A stretch of 64,000 bases of DNA, taken from contig NZ_WJIC01000030.1 of assembly GCF_009649815.1 (NCBI RefSeq), positions 1 through 64,000 on the forward strand, in the 5' to 3' direction. Position numbers and translations under genes: made by a program. The stretch is from Nocardia sp. SYP-A9097. GTDB lineage: Bacteria; Actinomycetota; Actinomycetes; Mycobacteriales; Mycobacteriaceae. Shown here in pieces: positions 51,536 through 60,298 of this stretch (positions within the stretch are counted from its first letter, which is position 1; each line of letters starts with the position of its first letter). The notes under the pieces were generated by a model that ran no database searches, was not told the DNA's origin, and saw only the letters and a list, made by a program, of their open reading frames with translations.

Positions 51536-52522
51536 CTAGAACACCCCCGGGACAGCGCGGATGACACCCACCCGGGCCGCACCGCCGAGCACCGCCGGCG
51601 CGGCCAATTCCGAGTGCTCATCGGTCCACTCGATACCCATACGCTGCAACAGCGCGAGCGTCAGCGGCAATCTGGCGCGATCGGAACCGTCATCGATCTT
51701 GTACGCGAAGGCCGAACCATCCGGCAGCGCGCCCGCGTGCACACCGTCCGCGCCGATCTTGCAGACCAGGCCCGGCGTAGCCGACATGACTCGGAAATCC
51801 GGGCCGTCCGTGCCGGAAATCACTCGCGGATGCGCGCGAATCGCGTCCGCGACTCGCCGCTCCGGGCTATTTTCCGGCGCGGTCGCCAGCGTGGCGTAGG
51901 CCCGCGCCAGATTCACCAGGGACACCGGCACGATCGGCAGACCACAACCGTCGATCCCGAGATCGGACTCCGGCTCACCCGTCACATCGGTGATGGTGGC
52001 CAGTACCGCCTGCTGCAACGGGTGCGCGATATCGAGGTAACCGGTCGTCGGCCAGCCGTTGATCCGGCAGGTCGCGAGCATGGCCGCGTGCTTGCCCGAA
52101 CAGTTCATGAAGATCCGCCGGGCCGCCTTACCGCGCTCACGACCGGCCAGCGCCTGAGCCCGCGCCTGCTCCTCGAAGGGAAGATCAGGCGGGCATTCCA
52201 GCTCGTCCTCGGTGAAGCCGAAACGATCCAGCAGCCGCTGCACCAGATCCACGTGATCGGATTCACCGAAATGTGAGGCGGTCGAGATGGCCAGCTCGGC
52301 GCTGTCCACGGGTTCGAAACCATTGCGCAGCAGCGTCAGCGCCTGCATCGGCTTATTGGTCGAGCGCGGGAAGATCGGGCCGTGCACCGCGCCCACGCCC
52401 ACCAAGGGTTCGCCATCGGGGCGCAGCACGACCGCCGACCCGCGATGCACGCACTCGCGGAAACCCGAGCGCACCACCTCGACCAGGTCCGCGTTCACGC
52501 CCGGAACTCCTGGTGCACTCAT
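51536..52522 (-). CDS. Asparaginase of the Rhizobium type II (LASII) family
   Basis: A 328-residue asparaginase of the family PF06089. RSGFRECVHRGSAVVL, PRSTNKPMQALTLL, ISTASHFGES, FMNCSGKHAAMLATC and IDGCGLPIVPVSL are its signatures, with Ser/Lys/Cys candidates in NKPMQ and CSGKHA. It would release ammonia from asparagine in the cytoplasm. It is the last gene of a three-gene minus-strand unit with the YgfZ-like and MOSC genes, overlapping the MOSC gene by four bases. Confidence 0.9.
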   Translation of the reverse strand: MSAPGVPGVNADLVEVVRSGFRECVHRGSAVVLRPDGEPLVGVGAVHGPIFPRSTNKPMQALTLLRNGFEPVDSAELAISTASHFGESDHVDLVQRLLDRFGFTEDELECPPDLPFEEQARAQALAGRERGKAARRIFMNCSGKHAAMLATCRINGWPTTGYLDIAHPLQQAVLATITDVTGEPESDLGIDGCGLPIVPVSLVNLARAYATLATAPENSPERRVADAIRAHPRVISGTDGPDFRVMSATPGLVCKIGADGVHAGALPDGSAFAYKIDDGSDRARLPLTLALLQRMGIEWTDEHSELAAPAVLGGAARVGVIRAVPGVF

Positions 52523-53271
52523 GCGGTGGCCTCCTGCTCTCGTTGCTCGGCCGCGCGCGCGGCATTGGCGTGCCTGCGGCGGTGCCGGTCGATCTGCATG
52601 CGCACATCATCGGAGAGCGTCGGCTCGGATTCCAGGAGCAGTTCCAGGCGGGCCATATCCGCGCCGGTGAACAGATCGCGGACGGTGACGCCGTGCGCGG
52701 GCACGTGCACCACCCGTACCTCGTCATCCGCGCCGATCGTGCCCTCGGTCAGGACGCGCAGGTACGCACCCGTATTCGACTGTGCGGTGAACCTTTTCAC
52801 CCACTGTTGCTCACCGGACCAGTGCTGGAAGGTCGCGCACGGGACGCGCGGGGCGGATACCTCCAGCACGGTGTCGCCGATGGCCCAGTGCGCGCCGAGC
52901 ACGGCATCGCTCACCGGAATGCCTGTGACGCGCAGGTTCTCGCCGAACCAGCCGGCCGGGAGTTCCCGACCCAGCCGGCCGGACCAGCCGTTGGCGTCCT
53001 CTTCGGCATAGGCGTAGACGGCCTGGTGCACGCCGCCGTGATGCTCGGTATCGCAGACGTGATCGCCGTCCAGGCCCAGACCGCGCACCGGAACCCGGTG
53101 CGGCACCGGACGTTTGTCGATCGCGGTGCGACCGACCCGGGTCGGTACTTCGAGTTCCGCGCGCACCACACAGACCGCCAGCACGCGTCCCACCACCGCG
53201 GCATTGCCGCCTAGGGGATCGCTCACGGTGCCGACAGCCGGGCCGGTAGTGGCGCGGGAATCGGCACTCAT
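52519..53271 (-). CDS. MOSC-domain protein
   Basis: A 250-residue protein with the MOSC core GLDGDHVCDTEHHGGVHQAV followed by WFGENLRVTG and APRVPCATFQHW, whose Cys is in the place of the molybdenum/sulfur-carrying Cys in MOSC enzymes. YiiM-like stand-alone MOSC proteins reduce N-hydroxylated bases or carry sulfur; which applies here is unclear. The C-terminal ~50 residues are charged and helical. It overlaps both neighbours by four bases. Confidence 0.87.
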   Translation of the reverse strand: MSADSRATTGPAVGTVSDPLGGNAAVVGRVLAVCVVRAELEVPTRVGRTAIDKRPVPHRVPVRGLGLDGDHVCDTEHHGGVHQAVYAYAEEDANGWSGRLGRELPAGWFGENLRVTGIPVSDAVLGAHWAIGDTVLEVSAPRVPCATFQHWSGEQQWVKRFTAQSNTGAYLRVLTEGTIGADDEVRVVHVPAHGVTVRDLFTGADMARLELLLESEPTLSDDVRMQIDRHRRRHANAARAAEQREQEATA

Positions 53272-54383
53272 CGGCCGCGCAGCCTTTCGACTGCGAGCCT
53301 GCCCGCTTGCGGTTCGTCATGGGCGGGAACGGAATCCGGGTCGATGGCGGCCGCGCACGGGCCCACCTCGAGCGGAGTATCCGCCGGGACATTACGTTTC
53401 ACCAGCGCCAGCGCGATGGGACCGAGTTCGTAGTGGTCCACAACCGTGCCCAGCACGCCCACCGCACGCCCACCGGCGGTCACGGCATCACCGGTGACCG
53501 GACGGGAGTCCGCGGAGCCGTCCAGATGCAGCAGCACCAGATTGCGAGGCGGCTTGCCCAGATTGTGGACGCGGGCCACCGTCTCCTGGCCGCGGTAGCA
53601 GCCCTTGTTCAGGTGTACCGCGCCATGCTCCTCGATACCGCCCACCCAATTCGCCTCATGCGGGATGGTGCGGTCGTCGGTGTCGATACCGACGCGCGGG
53701 CGCAGCGCCGCCACCCGCAGCGCCTCGAAAGTCCAGCTGCCCGCTGCCTCCGCGCCGGCCGCACGCAGTCGCGTCCACCAGGTGGTGAGCTGATCGCGGG
53801 GGACGAGCAGGTCGAAGGAGTCAGCGGTGGGCCAGGGCATGCGGCGCACGAAGCCGCCGCCGGGCAGCGCCACGGCCTGATAGATATCGGGAAGGGTTGC
53901 GATACCCAGGGTTTCGACCAGGTCCCGCACGCGCGGGCCGAGCAGGCTCAGCACCGCGTGATCGGGTGCGGCCTCGGGCTTGGCGTCCGCCCAGAACACC
54001 ATCTTCCGCAGGAACGCCAGCAGATCGGGCCCGCGCGAGGCCTCGGTATCGATCCAGAGGGTGCCGTCCAGATCGGTGAGCACGAAGTGGTGCAGTACGC
54101 GGCCGTTCAGATCCAGATCCAGATCCTCGGCGGACTGCCCGTCACCCAGATCGGCGACGGCCTGACTGGAGATGGTATTGAGCCAGCTCAACCGTTCTTT
54201 ACCGGTGATGCTCAGCACGAACCGATGCGATCTGTCCACGACGACCGCGCGCTCGACGGCGACGCGTTGCTCGCCCAGCGGATCTCCGTAATGCCACGCG
54301 ACGGCCGCATCCGGTGATTCGGGCGGCCCCGCGACAGCCCCTGGAACCTGAAGAATCGGACTGGGTGCTACCTCGAAGGACAC
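53268..54383 (-). CDS. ygfZ: YgfZ/GcvT-like folate-binding protein (Rv0811c-like)
   Basis: A 371-residue protein with the YgfZ signature KGCYRGQETVARVHNLGKPP and the GcvT-like fold. YgfZ proteins use folate to support certain iron-sulfur enzymes, and have the conserved Cys in KGCYxGQE. WHYGDPLGEQRVAVERAVV is the N-terminal part. It is divergent from the pabC-like gene with repeat copy 3 between, and heads a unit with the MOSC and asparaginase genes. Confidence 0.93.
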   Translation of the reverse strand: MSFEVAPSPILQVPGAVAGPPESPDAAVAWHYGDPLGEQRVAVERAVVVDRSHRFVLSITGKERLSWLNTISSQAVADLGDGQSAEDLDLDLNGRVLHHFVLTDLDGTLWIDTEASRGPDLLAFLRKMVFWADAKPEAAPDHAVLSLLGPRVRDLVETLGIATLPDIYQAVALPGGGFVRRMPWPTADSFDLLVPRDQLTTWWTRLRAAGAEAAGSWTFEALRVAALRPRVGIDTDDRTIPHEANWVGGIEEHGAVHLNKGCYRGQETVARVHNLGKPPRNLVLLHLDGSADSRPVTGDAVTAGGRAVGVLGTVVDHYELGPIALALVKRNVPADTPLEVGPCAAAIDPDSVPAHDEPQAGRLAVERLRGR

Positions 54384-54405
54384 ACCCCCACCCTAGCTGT
54401 GTCTA

Positions 54406-54534
54406 ATTTGCGCCGCCTGCGGCGTCGCGGTTCGCGGCCCTCGAAGGCTCGGTTCTTCACTCCTCCGGTCAGTCGCTGCGCTCCCTCCCTCCGTCGCTCC
54501 AGAACCGAGCCGGGCCACGAACTTGGTGGTTTTG
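54406..54534. repeat. Intergenic imperfect palindrome, copy 3 (between ygfZ and pabC)
   Basis: Arms TTCGCGGCCCTCGAAGGCTC (54431-) and AGAACCGAGCCGGGCCACGAA (ending ~54521) enclose a pyrimidine-rich GCTGCGCTCCCTCCCTCC core. It has the same orientation as copy 2 and the least conserved flanks; an extra small GCCGCC/GGCGTCGC hairpin precedes it. Confidence 0.75.
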
Positions 54535-54640
54535 TGCTTATTCGGGATGGGTATCCGGGGGTGCTCTGTATTGGCGGGTTGGCGTTTTTTGCCGTTCGGA
54601 TATCGCTCGTCGGCGGGGTATCTGTCCTAAGGTCGGTCGC

Positions 54641-55570
54641 ATGGTGGAACGGGTTCTGGTGACTCTCGACGGCGCGATCCGGGATCCGGACGCGCCGCTT
54701 CTGTATGCGGACGATATCGGCGCGTTGCGCGGCGACGGGATATTCGAGACGGTGCTGGTGCGGGGTGGTGTGGCCTGCGCGCTGGAGCTGCATCTGGCTC
54801 GACTACGCCGTTCGGCGCAGGCCCTCGAACTGCCCGCCCCGGATCTGGACGCGTGGCGGTTCGCGGTGGAGCTGGCGGCCGAGGAATGGGGGAGCGAGCA
54901 GGAGGGCATGTTGCGCATGGTGCTCACCCGCGGGCGTGACAGCGATCACGGAACAGCTAATAGAAAATCTTCAGCAAACGCAACTGGAGCGCTGTCCGGG
55001 GCCGAACCCGCCACCACCGGTTACGTTTTGGTGGCTCCGGTGCACGAGCGCGTGAAAACCGCTCGCAGCGAAGGTGTTTCGGTCATCACGCTGTCACGCG
55101 GCATCTCCATCGATTTGGCGCAGGCCGCGCCCTGGCAGCTGCTCGGGGCCAAAACCCTCTCGTACGCAACGAATATGGCCGCCCTGCGGTTCGCTCGGCG
55201 GATGAACGCCGACGACGTGATCTTCACCAGCACCGAACATCGCGTGCTGGAGGGTCCGCGCTCGACTGTGGTTGTGCAACGCGAGAATCAGCTGATCACC
55301 CCGCCGGCACGCAATGGTGTGCTGCCCGGCACCACGCAGCGGGCACTGTTCACGCAGGCCGAGAAGGCCGGTTGGGACTGCCGCTACGAACCGCTGTTCA
55401 CCGCGGACCTGATCACCGCCGACAGTGTCTGGATGCTGTCCAGTATCACCTTGGCCGCGCGGGTGAAATCGCTGGACGGACTGCGCATGTCGGCTCCGGG
55501 CAATGCCGCCGAGATCATCGCGCTGGTGGATCGTGGCATCGCACTGCCCGGGAGTATCGCGGATTGGTGA
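54641..55570 (+). CDS. pabC: Aminodeoxychorismate lyase-like fold-type IV PLP enzyme (Rv0812-like)
   Basis: A 309-residue fold-type IV PLP enzyme, related to PabC, which makes p-aminobenzoate for folate, and to branched-chain/D-amino acid aminotransferases. LYADDIGALRGDGIFET, the cofactor lysine in LLGAKTLSYATNM and DDVIFTSTEHRVLEGPRST are typical. A ~20-residue insertion (DHGTANRKSSANATGALSG) with AT-rich codons interrupts the segment before TGYVLVAPV. Whether it is a lyase or aminotransferase cannot be decided from sequence. Confidence 0.85.
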   Translation: MVERVLVTLDGAIRDPDAPLLYADDIGALRGDGIFETVLVRGGVACALELHLARLRRSAQALELPAPDLDAWRFAVELAAEEWGSEQEGMLRMVLTRGRDSDHGTANRKSSANATGALSGAEPATTGYVLVAPVHERVKTARSEGVSVITLSRGISIDLAQAAPWQLLGAKTLSYATNMAALRFARRMNADDVIFTSTEHRVLEGPRSTVVVQRENQLITPPARNGVLPGTTQRALFTQAEKAGWDCRYEPLFTADLITADSVWMLSSITLAARVKSLDGLRMSAPGNAAEIIALVDRGIALPGSIADW

Positions 55571-55672
55571 TCTGATTCGAGAGGCTTTTTCCGGAACCTC
55601 GGCTATCCAAGGTCCCCGTCTTCAGGGTCCTTGGCCAGCGATTCGTCACAAATCGGCAAACTTGCAGCACGC

Positions 55673-55716
55673 TGTGGCGCGTCACATGTTGATCTGAAAT
55701 ACGAACGGCGTAGGGT
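55673..55716 (+). promoter_or_regulatory. cyd operon promoter with adjacent palindrome
   Basis: TTGATC at 55689-55694 and TAGGGT at 55711-55716 form -35/-10 boxes with a 16-base spacer. TGTGGCGCGTCACA at 55673-55686 directly upstream is a TGTG-N6-CACA palindrome, near the place an activator such as a CRP-type protein would bind, though the CRP consensus has N8 between the TGTG and CACA half-sites. Confidence 0.45.
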
Positions 55717-55754
55717 CAATTACTACGTCATGTCGTAGATCGGCTGGAGGTCGG

Positions 55755-57230
55755 ATGAGCGTCGTTGATTTAGCGCGCTGGCAGTTCGGAATCACCACCG
55801 TCTATCACTTCATCTTCGTGCCGCTGACCATCGGACTCGCGCCGCTGGTGGCGGGCATGCAGACCGCATGGGTGATTACGGGCAAAGAACACTGGTACCG
55901 CCTCACCAAGTTCTTCGGGAAACTCTTCCTGATCAACTTCGCACTCGGCGTCGCCACCGGCATCGTGCAGGAATTCCAGTTCGGCATGAGCTGGAGCGAA
56001 TACTCCCGCTTCGTCGGCGACGTCTTCGGCGCACCCCTGGCCATGGAGGCCCTGGTCGCCTTCTTCCTCGAATCCACCTTCCTCGGACTGTGGATCTTCG
56101 GCTGGACCCGACTGCCGAAGAAGGTGCACCTGGCCACCATCTGGGCGGTCGCCATCGGCGTCAACGCCTCCGCGTACTTCATCGTCGCCGCCAACTCGTT
56201 CATGCAGCACCCGGTCGGCGCGGAGTACAACCCCAACACCAAACGCGCCGAGCTGACCAGCATTTGGGAGCTCATCACCAACAACACCACCCTCGCGGCC
56301 TTCCCGCACGTGGTCGCCGGAGCGTTCCTCACCTCCGGCACCTTCGTCGCCGGAATCGCCGGCTGGTGGATGGTGCGCCGGGTCCGGCAAGGGCAGAAGG
56401 CAAGTGACACAGCGCCTGTCGAGGAGGCCCGCACCATGTGGCGGCCCGCCGCGCGCATGGGCCTGTACGTGGTGCTGGCCGCCGCGGTCGCGCTCAGCAT
56501 CACCGGTGACATCCAGGGCAAGCTCATGTTCAAACAGCAGCCCATGAAGATGGCCTCGGCGGAATCGTTGTGCCACACCGAAACCGACCCGGACTTCTCC
56601 GTCCTGACCATCGGCACGCACAACAACTGCGACAGCGTCAACCACCTCATCGAGGTGCCCGGCGTGCTGCCGTTCCTCGCCGAAGGCAAATTCAGCGGCG
56701 TCACCCTGGACGGTGTGAAGGATCTGCAGGTCACCTACAACGAGAAGTTCGGCGTCGGCGACTATCGGCCCAACCTCTTCGTCACCTACTGGTCCTTCCG
56801 CGCCATGATCGGCTTTCTGGCCGGCTCGATCCTGTTGGCACTGGCCGGATTCTGGGTCACCCGGCGCGGCCGGGTACCGGAACAGCGGTGGTTCTCCTGG
56901 CTGTCGCTGATCGCCATCGTCACCCCGTTCCTGGGCAATATCTCCGGCTGGGTATTCACCGAAATGGGCCGCCAGCCCTGGGTGGTCGCACCCAATCCCA
57001 CCGGGGACCAACACATTCGAATGACGGTGCAGCAGGGCGTCTCCGGCGTCACCGCGGGCACCATCGTCACCTCGCTCATCGTCTTCACCCTGCTGTACGG
57101 CCTGCTCGCGGTCGCGTGGTTCTACCTCATGCGCCGCTATGTCGTTGCGGGACCGGAGCATCCGGCCCCCGCCGACGCCGGCCCGCGCATGACCGGGGAC
57201 GCCGTCGACAAGCTTTCCTTCGCCTACTAG
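55755..57230 (+). CDS. cydA: Cytochrome bd ubiquinol/menaquinol oxidase subunit I
   Basis: A 491-residue subunit with about nine transmembrane helices, the haem-bearing part of the low-oxygen terminal oxidase. The N-terminal RWQFGITTVYHFIFVPLTIG carries the high-spin haem His, the next conserved stretch is FGKLFLINFALGVATGIVQE, and MGRQPW is the GRQPW motif near the C-terminus. A Q-loop region of the short type lies near 260-310. The ATG follows GGAGG. It is the first gene of cydABDC; the operon is not found here in M. tuberculosis. Confidence 0.97.
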   Translation: MSVVDLARWQFGITTVYHFIFVPLTIGLAPLVAGMQTAWVITGKEHWYRLTKFFGKLFLINFALGVATGIVQEFQFGMSWSEYSRFVGDVFGAPLAMEALVAFFLESTFLGLWIFGWTRLPKKVHLATIWAVAIGVNASAYFIVAANSFMQHPVGAEYNPNTKRAELTSIWELITNNTTLAAFPHVVAGAFLTSGTFVAGIAGWWMVRRVRQGQKASDTAPVEEARTMWRPAARMGLYVVLAAAVALSITGDIQGKLMFKQQPMKMASAESLCHTETDPDFSVLTIGTHNNCDSVNHLIEVPGVLPFLAEGKFSGVTLDGVKDLQVTYNEKFGVGDYRPNLFVTYWSFRAMIGFLAGSILLALAGFWVTRRGRVPEQRWFSWLSLIAIVTPFLGNISGWVFTEMGRQPWVVAPNPTGDQHIRMTVQQGVSGVTAGTIVTSLIVFTLLYGLLAVAWFYLMRRYVVAGPEHPAPADAGPRMTGDAVDKLSFAY

Positions 57231-57239
57231 GAGCCGAGG

Positions 57240-58295
57240 ATGAGTCTCCCTGAATTCTGGTTTCTACTGATCGCGGTGCTCTTCACCGGCTACTTCGTAC
57301 TGGAGGGGTTCGACTTCGGCGTCGGCATGCTCATGCCGATCCTCGGTAAGGGCTCCGAAGTGCGAAAGCGCGTGGTGCTCAACACCATCGGACCCGTATG
57401 GGACGGCAATGAGGTGTGGCTGCTCACCGCCGGTGGCGCCATGTTCGCCGCCTTCCCCGAGTGGTACGCCAGCCTGTTCTCCGGGTTCTACCTGGCGCTG
57501 CTGCTCATTCTGGTCGGCCTGATCGCCCGCGCCTGCGCCATCGAATGGCGCAGCAAGATCAATGACGACAAATGGCGGGTGTGGTGCGATATCGGCATCG
57601 GGCTCGGCTCCTGGATCCCCGCTCTCGCATGGGGATTGGCATTCGCGAATATCGTGCGCGGCGTGAAACTGAACGAGCACAAGCAGATCGGCGGGAACCT
57701 CCTGGATCTGCTGAACCCGTACGCCCTGCTCGGCGGGCTCACCACCCTGCTGCTGTTTATGCTGCACGGTGCGCTCTTCATCGCGCTCAAGACCGGCAAT
57801 GAAGTACGCGACGACGCCCAGGCACTGATCCGAAAACTGTTCGTGCCCACCGCCGTTGTGGTCGCCGCCTTCGGCATCTGGACCCAGCTCGCCTATGGCG
57901 AGGGCTGGACCTGGATTCCACTGGCACTGGCCGTGGTCGGACTCCTGCTGGCCGGATTCGCGGCGACACAGGGACGGGACGGCTGGGCCTTCGCCGGCAC
58001 CGCCCTCACCATCGCCGGAGCCACCGCACTGCTGTTCGGATCGTTGTTCCCGAATGTGCTGCCCTCCACCATCGACGCCGCCTTCAGCCTCACCGTGGAC
58101 GGCCGCGGCGGGACCGTCTCGGCCTCCTCCACGCACTACACGCTGGTGGTGATGAGCTGGGTCGCGGTGGCCATGGTGCCGGTCGTGCTGATCTACCAGG
58201 GCTGGACCTACTGGGTATTCCGCCAGCGCCTCACCGTGGAACAGATCCCCGCTCCCATCGGGCTCCCGCTCGAATCCGCTCGAACCGATGCCTGA
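57240..58295 (+). CDS. cydB: Cytochrome bd oxidase subunit II
   Basis: A 351-residue subunit with eight to nine helices. LEGFDFGVGMLMPILGKG and GPVWDGNEVWLLTAGGAMFAAFPEWYA are the CydB signatures. It starts nine bases after cydA and supports assembly and quinol oxidation by the CydAB pair. Confidence 0.97.
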   Translation: MSLPEFWFLLIAVLFTGYFVLEGFDFGVGMLMPILGKGSEVRKRVVLNTIGPVWDGNEVWLLTAGGAMFAAFPEWYASLFSGFYLALLLILVGLIARACAIEWRSKINDDKWRVWCDIGIGLGSWIPALAWGLAFANIVRGVKLNEHKQIGGNLLDLLNPYALLGGLTTLLLFMLHGALFIALKTGNEVRDDAQALIRKLFVPTAVVVAAFGIWTQLAYGEGWTWIPLALAVVGLLLAGFAATQGRDGWAFAGTALTIAGATALLFGSLFPNVLPSTIDAAFSLTVDGRGGTVSASSTHYTLVVMSWVAVAMVPVVLIYQGWTYWVFRQRLTVEQIPAPIGLPLESARTDA

Positions 58296-58333
58296 GAACT
58301 CCGAACCGCAACGCACAGTACGGAACTGAACAG

Positions 58334-60298
58334 ATGGCACGACCGGTAGACCCGCGCCTATGGCGGCACGCCCGCTCGGCACGCACATATCTCGCGCTGA
58401 GCGTCGGCCTGTCGCTGACGACCACACTCTGCATCGTGGTCGCGGCACTCGCCCTGGCGCGGGTCCTCGCCGGAGTCATCACCGATCCGGCCCGCCGCGA
58501 TATCGGCTCCTGGACAACGGAACTGGTGGTGTTCGCCGCCGCCGTGCTGATTCGAGTCACGGCCACCTGGTGGCAGTCCCGGCTCGCGCACCGCGCCGGA
58601 GCCGAGGTCGTCGCCGAACTCGAGACTGCGGTCCTCACCGCGGGTGCGCATCTGCCGCCCCGCGAATTGGAAAGCCGCCGAACCGAATTGGCCGTGGTAA
58701 TCGGCAACGGCCTGAGCGGCCTGCGCGCCTACCTCGCGGGATATCTTCCCGCCCTGCTGCTCTCAACGCTGGTCCCGCCGATCGTGCTGGCCGTCATAGC
58801 CGTCCACGACTGGATCTCCGGCGTGATCATCCTGGTCACCCTGCCCCTGATCCCCAGCTTCATGATCCTCATCGGCCTGCTCACCCAGGGCCGCGCCAAT
58901 GAAACCCTGGCGGCCACCACCCGCCTATCGGATCAACTCCTGGACCTGTTCGCGGGTATGCCCACCCTGCGCGCCCTCGGACGTGAAACCGCCGGCACCA
59001 CAGCCGAACTCGACCAGACCGCAGCCGGTCAACCCGCTCGCACCATGCAACACCGCGTCCGAGAACTCGGCGATTCACTGCACAAGCGCACGATGTCCGC
59101 GCTGCGCATGGCCTTCCTGTCCTCGATGGTCCTGGAAATGCTCGCCACCCTCTGCGTAGCCCTGGTAGCCGTCTCCATCGGCCTGCGCCTCGTCTTCGGC
59201 GATATGGGCCTGTACGCCGGAGTGCTCGCCCTGATCCTGGCCCCCGAGGTCTACCTCCCACTCCGCGCGGTAGGCGAACGCTTCCACGCCGCCCAAGACG
59301 GAATGGCCGCCGCCGAAAAAGCTTTCGCCGTCCTCGACCCGAATACAGCCCCCACGCCGCCCCGACAGGTGCCCGCCACCGCGCCCCAGGCCGACCCCCA
59401 GCGCCCCGAGCCCGTCGTCTCGACGGACCGGGAATTCCACGGCCGCATAGAAATTCGCGACCTCACCGTAGCGGCGCGCGACGGGGCAGCCCCGGACAAC
59501 CTCTCAGCGATCCTGCGCCCGGGCGCGGTCACCGTCTTGACCGGCCCAAACGGCAGCGGCAAATCCACTGCCCTGCAAGCGATCCTCGGCCTGATCACCC
59601 CCGATGCCGGAGCGGTGACGGTCGACGGAACCCCCGTCCCGGCCCTCGCCCCCGAACAATGGTGGTCCCACGTCGCCTGGCTACCCCAGCGCCCCGTCCT
59701 GGTCCCCGGCACCCTCCGCGACAACCTCGAACTCCTCGGCCCACCCGCCGACGACACCCAACTCGACGAAGCCTGCCGCGCAACCGGATTCGACACCGTC
59801 CTCGCCGAACTCCCCGCAGGCTGGAAGACCATGGTCGGCGCGAGCGGCACCGGCCTCTCCCTGGGTCAACGCCAGCGCCTGGCCCTGACCCGCACCCTCG
59901 CTGCCGACCGCCGAATTCTCCTGTTGGACGAACCCACCGCCCACCTCGACTCGGAGGCGGAGGATCGCGTGCTCGCGGCCCTGGTGGCTCGCGCGCATGC
60001 CGGATCGACCGTGGTGATCGTGGGCCACCGCCCCTCGATCCTGGCCATCGCCGATCACATGGTCCCGGTACAGGCCACCGCATCCGGCGGCGAAGAGCCG
60101 CATTCCGGGGTGCGTCGAGTAGCGCCTCCCGTGTCAGCCACCGTGGGTCCTCGTCCCGCCGCGACAACGAAAGACGCTGCGGGCCGGGAACTCTCGCTCA
60201 TTCCGCGAGCGGCCGCGAAGTCGACCGGCACAGATTCCACTGTTGAGCGCCGAGTCACGTCCGAGCGGCGCAGCGATACGGAGGTAGGTGTGCGATGA
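58334..60298 (+). CDS. cydD: Cytochrome bd assembly ABC exporter subunit CydD
   Basis: A 654-residue half-transporter with six N-terminal helices (to about residue 310) and an ATPase domain: Walker A GPNGSGKST, signature LSLGQRQRL, Walker B LLLDEPTAHLDSE, H-loop VGHRP. CydDC exports thiols (glutathione or cysteine) and haem-related cofactors needed for cytochrome bd. A 75-residue low-complexity tail (RVAPPVSATVGPRPAAT...) follows the ATPase and is unusual. It overlaps cydC by four bases (ATGA). Confidence 0.95.
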   Translation: MARPVDPRLWRHARSARTYLALSVGLSLTTTLCIVVAALALARVLAGVITDPARRDIGSWTTELVVFAAAVLIRVTATWWQSRLAHRAGAEVVAELETAVLTAGAHLPPRELESRRTELAVVIGNGLSGLRAYLAGYLPALLLSTLVPPIVLAVIAVHDWISGVIILVTLPLIPSFMILIGLLTQGRANETLAATTRLSDQLLDLFAGMPTLRALGRETAGTTAELDQTAAGQPARTMQHRVRELGDSLHKRTMSALRMAFLSSMVLEMLATLCVALVAVSIGLRLVFGDMGLYAGVLALILAPEVYLPLRAVGERFHAAQDGMAAAEKAFAVLDPNTAPTPPRQVPATAPQADPQRPEPVVSTDREFHGRIEIRDLTVAARDGAAPDNLSAILRPGAVTVLTGPNGSGKSTALQAILGLITPDAGAVTVDGTPVPALAPEQWWSHVAWLPQRPVLVPGTLRDNLELLGPPADDTQLDEACRATGFDTVLAELPAGWKTMVGASGTGLSLGQRQRLALTRTLAADRRILLLDEPTAHLDSEAEDRVLAALVARAHAGSTVVIVGHRPSILAIADHMVPVQATASGGEEPHSGVRRVAPPVSATVGPRPAATTKDAAGRELSLIPRAAAKSTGTDSTVERRVTSERRSDTEVGVR

